From CAVORB01 sp964395315 (GTDB taxonomy: Bacteria; Pseudomonadota; Gammaproteobacteria; Chromatiales; Chromatiaceae): a stretch of 64,000 bases of DNA. The translations under genes were made by a program, and so were the position numbers. Location: positions 30,286 through 94,285 of the forward strand of contig CAYNBI010000002.1 of assembly GCA_964395315.1 (NCBI GenBank). Reading direction: 5' to 3'. Shown here one piece after another: positions 61,205-64,000 of this stretch. Numbering within the stretch: position 1 is the first letter of the stretch; every line of letters begins with the position of its first letter. The notes beneath the pieces are model-generated. The model saw only the letters and a list, made by a program, of their open reading frames with translations. It was not told the DNA's origin and did no database searches.

Positions 61205-62506
61205 ATGCTCGCAAGATTGGCTTACCTTCGGGAGCGCTTGGATACCAGCATTTGGCTGATTCCGATCGGCCTGTGTTTTTTCAGCGCGCTGCTGGGCATT
61301 CTGATGCTCTGGCTGGACCGTTATCTCGGGCCCTCCGGCCTCGGCTTGGCGGCATTCGCGATGCCGCTCGACTCGGCGCGCCAGGTCCTCGGCGTAATTG
61401 CCGGCTCCATCATCGGCGTCGGCGGCGTGGCGTTCTCCGTCACCATGGTGGCCCTGACTCTGACCTCCGGCCAATACGGCCCCAAGATCCTGCGCAATTT
61501 CCTTGAAGACAGGTTCAGCAAGGTCACGCTCGGCCTGTTTCTCGGCACCTACGTCTACACGCTGATCGTTATGACCGGCTATGCGGAGCTCGACAGCCCG
61601 CGCTTTACCGTACTCCTATCCCTGCTGCTTGCCTTTCTCGCACTGACTGCATTCGTCGGGTTCATTCATCGCACGGCGACGGATCTCCAGGCGGACCAGA
61701 TCATTCACCGCATCGGGGGACAGCTGGAGCGAGCGCTGCGGGAGTTGGCGGCGGACGGTTCCAGCCGCGCCCTGGCAACGCTGGCGTGGAGACGGGCGGC
61801 CAGATCGCGCCAGGCGTTTCCGATCGCGGCAAGCACCGGAGGTTACGTTCAAACAATCGACTACGGGGGTTTGGTGGCCTGGTGTGTCGAACATGACTGC
61901 GTGCTGCAAGTTCGCGCCCGGGCGGGCGCGTTTGTTGTCAAGGGCGTTTGCCTGCTCAAGGTTTTCGGCCGCGCCGCCGACGGACTCGAGAACGCGGTCG
62001 ACGAGCTCAATGCGCACGTTATCGTCGGGCCTATCCGTACCCCCACCCAGGACCCCGAGCACGCCATCACGCAGCTCAATCAACTCGCGGCGCGCGCGCT
62101 ATCTCCGGGCATCAACGATCCGGGTACCGCAATCACCTGTGTCGACTGGTTCAGTCTGGGCCTGGCCGAGATCGTCGACCGGGACATCCCGGGCTGTGTG
62201 TTCCTGGATCAGGACCAGCGCCCTCGCCTGCTCGCGCGTGTCTCAAGCTTCAACGGGATCATGAAGGCGATCTACACCCCGCTACGCCAATTCTCCAACT
62301 CGGAGAACGGTTTTACCGTAAGCCTTTTGGAATCCCTGTGCCGGCTCGCCGAGCTGACGCGGCGAGCCGACAGGCTGGATATTCTCACTCTGCATGGACA
62401 AGAGATCTGGGACCAGATCCGCCGGCAACCGCTGTCCGACTATGACCTACGCGAGGTACACCAGCGTTACTTGAAGCTGAGGTCGTTGGTCCGGGTTGGA
62501 TACTGA
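61205..62506 (+). CDS. DUF2254 family membrane protein
   Basis: A 433-residue membrane protein of unknown function. It has about four N-terminal segments, including SIIGVGGVAFSVTMVALTLT, GQYGPKILRNFLEDRFSK (a family hallmark) and GLFLGTYVYTLIVM. The soluble C-terminal region includes DYGGLVAWC, AVDELNAHVIVGPIRTP and ALSPGINDPGTAITCVDW. Length and motifs fit DUF2254. It lies 273 bases after the PLD-VTT gene with no gene between. It is the last plus-strand gene and converges with the DUF1328 gene. Confidence 0.9.
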   Translation: MLARLAYLRERLDTSIWLIPIGLCFFSALLGILMLWLDRYLGPSGLGLAAFAMPLDSARQVLGVIAGSIIGVGGVAFSVTMVALTLTSGQYGPKILRNFLEDRFSKVTLGLFLGTYVYTLIVMTGYAELDSPRFTVLLSLLLAFLALTAFVGFIHRTATDLQADQIIHRIGGQLERALRELAADGSSRALATLAWRRAARSRQAFPIAASTGGYVQTIDYGGLVAWCVEHDCVLQVRARAGAFVVKGVCLLKVFGRAADGLENAVDELNAHVIVGPIRTPTQDPEHAITQLNQLAARALSPGINDPGTAITCVDWFSLGLAEIVDRDIPGCVFLDQDQRPRLLARVSSFNGIMKAIYTPLRQFSNSENGFTVSLLESLCRLAELTRRADRLDILTLHGQEIWDQIRRQPLSDYDLREVHQRYLKLRSLVRVGY

Positions 62507-62553
62507 CTGCCGACATAATCGGCAGTCCATCAGCAGCCGGTACAGGCAGGTCG

Positions 62554-62718
62554 CTAGACGGGAGGCCGCCGGCCCGTCACGAAGAACACCAGGGCCACGA
62601 TCAGACCTATCACGAACAACACCCAGGCGATGTCAGTCGCCACACCGGCAATGCCGCTCAAGCCCAGAACGCCCGCAATGATTGCCACGATCAGAAACGT
62701 CAGCGCCCATCCGATCAT
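62554..62718 (-). CDS. DUF1328 family small membrane protein (YtjA-like)
   Basis: A 54-residue membrane protein with two hydrophobic segments (MIGWALTFLIVAIIAGVLGL, then AWVLFVIGLIVALVFFV), typical of DUF1328. GGAGG lies upstream of the ATG at 62718, which fixes the start over a longer frame. Function unknown; often induced by envelope stress. It lies about 120 bases downstream of the PLDc_N-like gene on the same strand. Confidence 0.88.
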   Translation of the reverse strand: MIGWALTFLIVAIIAGVLGLSGIAGVATDIAWVLFVIGLIVALVFFVTGRRPPV

Positions 62719-62838
62719 CTCTCTACCTCCGATTGCGCCGATCCAAGGCGTCGGCGTTATGCGGCAGGAGCGACGCAATTCCTGCGCCGAGCCCGCGGGT
62801 CTGACGCCGGGCCCCGCAACCCGAAACGCGATCGTCGG

Positions 62839-63015
62839 CTACTTTGCGCCGAACAGCAGCCAAAGGATCAGTCCCAGAACCGGAAGCAACAGGATCACCA
62901 CCACCCAGAGCACCTTGGTGCCGGTGTCCGCACCGCTTTGCATGATTCGCACGATGGCCCAGACGTCCAACACCAGGATGACGAGACCCAACAATCCGCC
63001 AACTTCAACGCCCAT
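62839..63015 (-). CDS. Small PLDc_N-type membrane protein
   Basis: A 58-residue protein starting MGVEVGGLLGLVILVLDVWA, with a second hydrophobic segment containing KVLWVVVILLLPVLGLILWL. This two-helix pattern and WLLFG ending fit the PLDc_N family of small membrane proteins. GGAG lies upstream of the ATG, and the start overlaps the TrkA-C gene end by 11 bases, so translation may be coupled. The frame is short but the sequence pattern is clear. Confidence 0.85.
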   Translation of the reverse strand: MGVEVGGLLGLVILVLDVWAIVRIMQSGADTGTKVLWVVVILLLPVLGLILWLLFGAK

Positions 63016-63784
63016 GATTCTTCTCCAATCTCTGTTTCGAACGTTCGCGCTCGGCTATCTTCTTCTGCCTCCCAACCGCCTGGTCGTGATCTCGATCCCC
63101 CTCCCTGCGCCGCTGCTCAAGGTCCTGAATCGCTTCGGCCCTTCCATAGACGACCAAGGTCTGCCCACCCTCCAGCTGCGTGTCCCCGGCCGGGGTTCCG
63201 AACCATTCCCCATTCGGTGAGACTACACCGAGCACCAGGACGCCTTCCTCATTCGGCCGCGCCTCATCCAGGGTCCTCCCGGCAAGCCAGCTGCCGGGCT
63301 CGATGCCGACCTCCGCGATCCGGTAGTCACCGCCGAGCCGAAGCAGGCTGCCGAAATCCCGCACTTCGAGCTCGGTGTAGCGATCCAGCATCCATCCGAC
63401 CGCTCGCGAGACTACTCGAGCGAACAGCCTGCTGTTGGCAAGCGCCCAAAGGGCAAGAAGACCTGTCACCAGGAGCGCAATCCTAATCTCCAAACCAAAG
63501 CCGACTTCGCCGGCCCGCACGAAGGTGAGGATGAGCGACGAAACGGCGGTCACGATGCCCGCATTGCCGAGCAGCATCAGGGTCAGCACGATACGCCGGC
63601 GCACCGGGTGACGCACGACTTGTTCGGACTCGGATGTGGTGAAGCCCGCGCCCGAGAACGCCGACCTCGCCTGGAAACGCGCCGCTTGCCGTTCCATGCC
63701 CGTGTGCGTCAGGGCAACGGCCGCGATGCGGGTGACGAAGATGGACAAGGTCACGATGACCAATAGAGACAGGACGGCGATCAT
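63005..63784 (-). CDS. Membrane protein with TrkA-C (RCK_C) domain
   Basis: A 259-residue protein. Three hydrophobic segments (about 2-24, 65-85, 98-115) are followed by a cytoplasmic TrkA-C domain (about 140-215: RIAEVGIEPGSWLAGRTLDE, EGVLVLGVVSPNGEWFGTPAGDTQLEGGQTLVVYG) and a long charged tail (about 220-259). TrkA-C usually binds a small ligand and gates cation transport, but no pore or transporter is fused here. The ATG at 63784 follows an in-frame TTG. It precedes and overlaps the PLDc_N-type gene. Confidence 0.86.
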   Translation of the reverse strand: MIAVLSLLVIVTLSIFVTRIAAVALTHTGMERQAARFQARSAFSGAGFTTSESEQVVRHPVRRRIVLTLMLLGNAGIVTAVSSLILTFVRAGEVGFGLEIRIALLVTGLLALWALANSRLFARVVSRAVGWMLDRYTELEVRDFGSLLRLGGDYRIAEVGIEPGSWLAGRTLDEARPNEEGVLVLGVVSPNGEWFGTPAGDTQLEGGQTLVVYGRAEAIQDLEQRRREGDRDHDQAVGRQKKIAERERSKQRLEKNHGR

Positions 63785-63936
63785 GCGCAAGGCGTCCGTT
63801 CAGTCTCGCCGCGAACCGCGCTGGCGTCGGGCTGCGGGCCCCTGCGCGCTCCCCTGCACATCTCCGCTCGGATCCCGGCGGGTGGAGGTGCCAAGCCCTT
63901 CCGCCGGCTTCCGCCCGGCCGGGGCGTCTGATCCCG

Positions 63937-64000
63937 TCAGGTGAGCTCGTCGACCTGGCGCTGCGCCTCATCCTTGGTAAGCCCGTAAAGCTCCTGCAGG
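63937..64000 (-). CDS. CsbD family stress protein, C-terminal end only (runs past window)
   Basis: The last 20 codons of a minus-strand gene, reading LQELYGLTKDEAQRQVDELT then stop. This matches the conserved end of CsbD-family (UPF0337) proteins. The start lies beyond the window. The family is small, hydrophilic and stress-induced, which fits the neighbouring membrane-stress genes. Assignment rests on a short segment. Confidence 0.6.
   Translation of the reverse strand, partial: LQELYGLTKDEAQRQVDELT

Overview
The window is a 64 kb, high-GC, gene-dense chromosome segment from a gammaproteobacterium. The order gyrA-serC-serA-pheA-hisC-tyrA with mtnA and a divergent mtaD next to it, plus a DsrC/TusE-like protein, suggests the Chromatiales (Ectothiorhodospiraceae-like sulfur oxidizers). 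That placement is inference from gene content and order, not from a phylogeny. I see no rRNA, tRNA, CRISPR array, phage or intact insertion sequence.

Layout. 1-10.4 kb: the C-terminal part of a sensor kinase, iscR with an IscR-type operator in its promoter, DUF1249, thioredoxin, adk with a terminator, htpG, phosphoglucomutase, and a PAS kinase/receiver pair. 10.6-21.3 kb: the gyrA-serC-serA-pheA-hisC-tyrA run (serine, phenylalanine, tyrosine and histidine synthesis) and the mtnA/mtaD pair for methylthioadenosine salvage. 21.4-29.6 kb: an exported glutaredoxin-like protein, an RND efflux pump, a Tat-exported ring-cleavage dioxygenase and a dicarboxylate-type symporter.

29.6-37.9 kb: the most coherent system, an ECF sigma factor RpoE with its zinc anti-sigma factor ChrR, divergent from an operon for a flavin oxidase, DUF1365, a cyclopropane-synthase-like methyltransferase, a transporter and a DUF3833 lipoprotein. 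A convergent DUF6134-SDR pair lies beyond. Three promoters share the pattern TGATCC (or TAATCC), 18 bases, TA. This matches the singlet-oxygen regulon of Rhodobacter and points to oxidative remodelling of membrane fatty acids.

38-47.9 kb: a large hybrid kinase, a stand-alone glutamate-synthase-like flavoprotein with an N-terminal cysteine cluster, a bacteriohemerythrin, and a DsrC-like protein without the catalytic cysteines. The last is followed by two envelope-protein genes behind a good sigma-54 promoter. 48-56.3 kb: fumarase C, an NtrC-type regulator, a transaldolase-transketolase fusion and a sensor kinase, forming a carbon-metabolism block with its own regulators. 56.3-64 kb: membrane and stress proteins (DUF4010, PLD-VTT fusion, DUF2254, DUF1328, TrkA-C, CsbD) and a remnant of a calcium/sodium antiporter.
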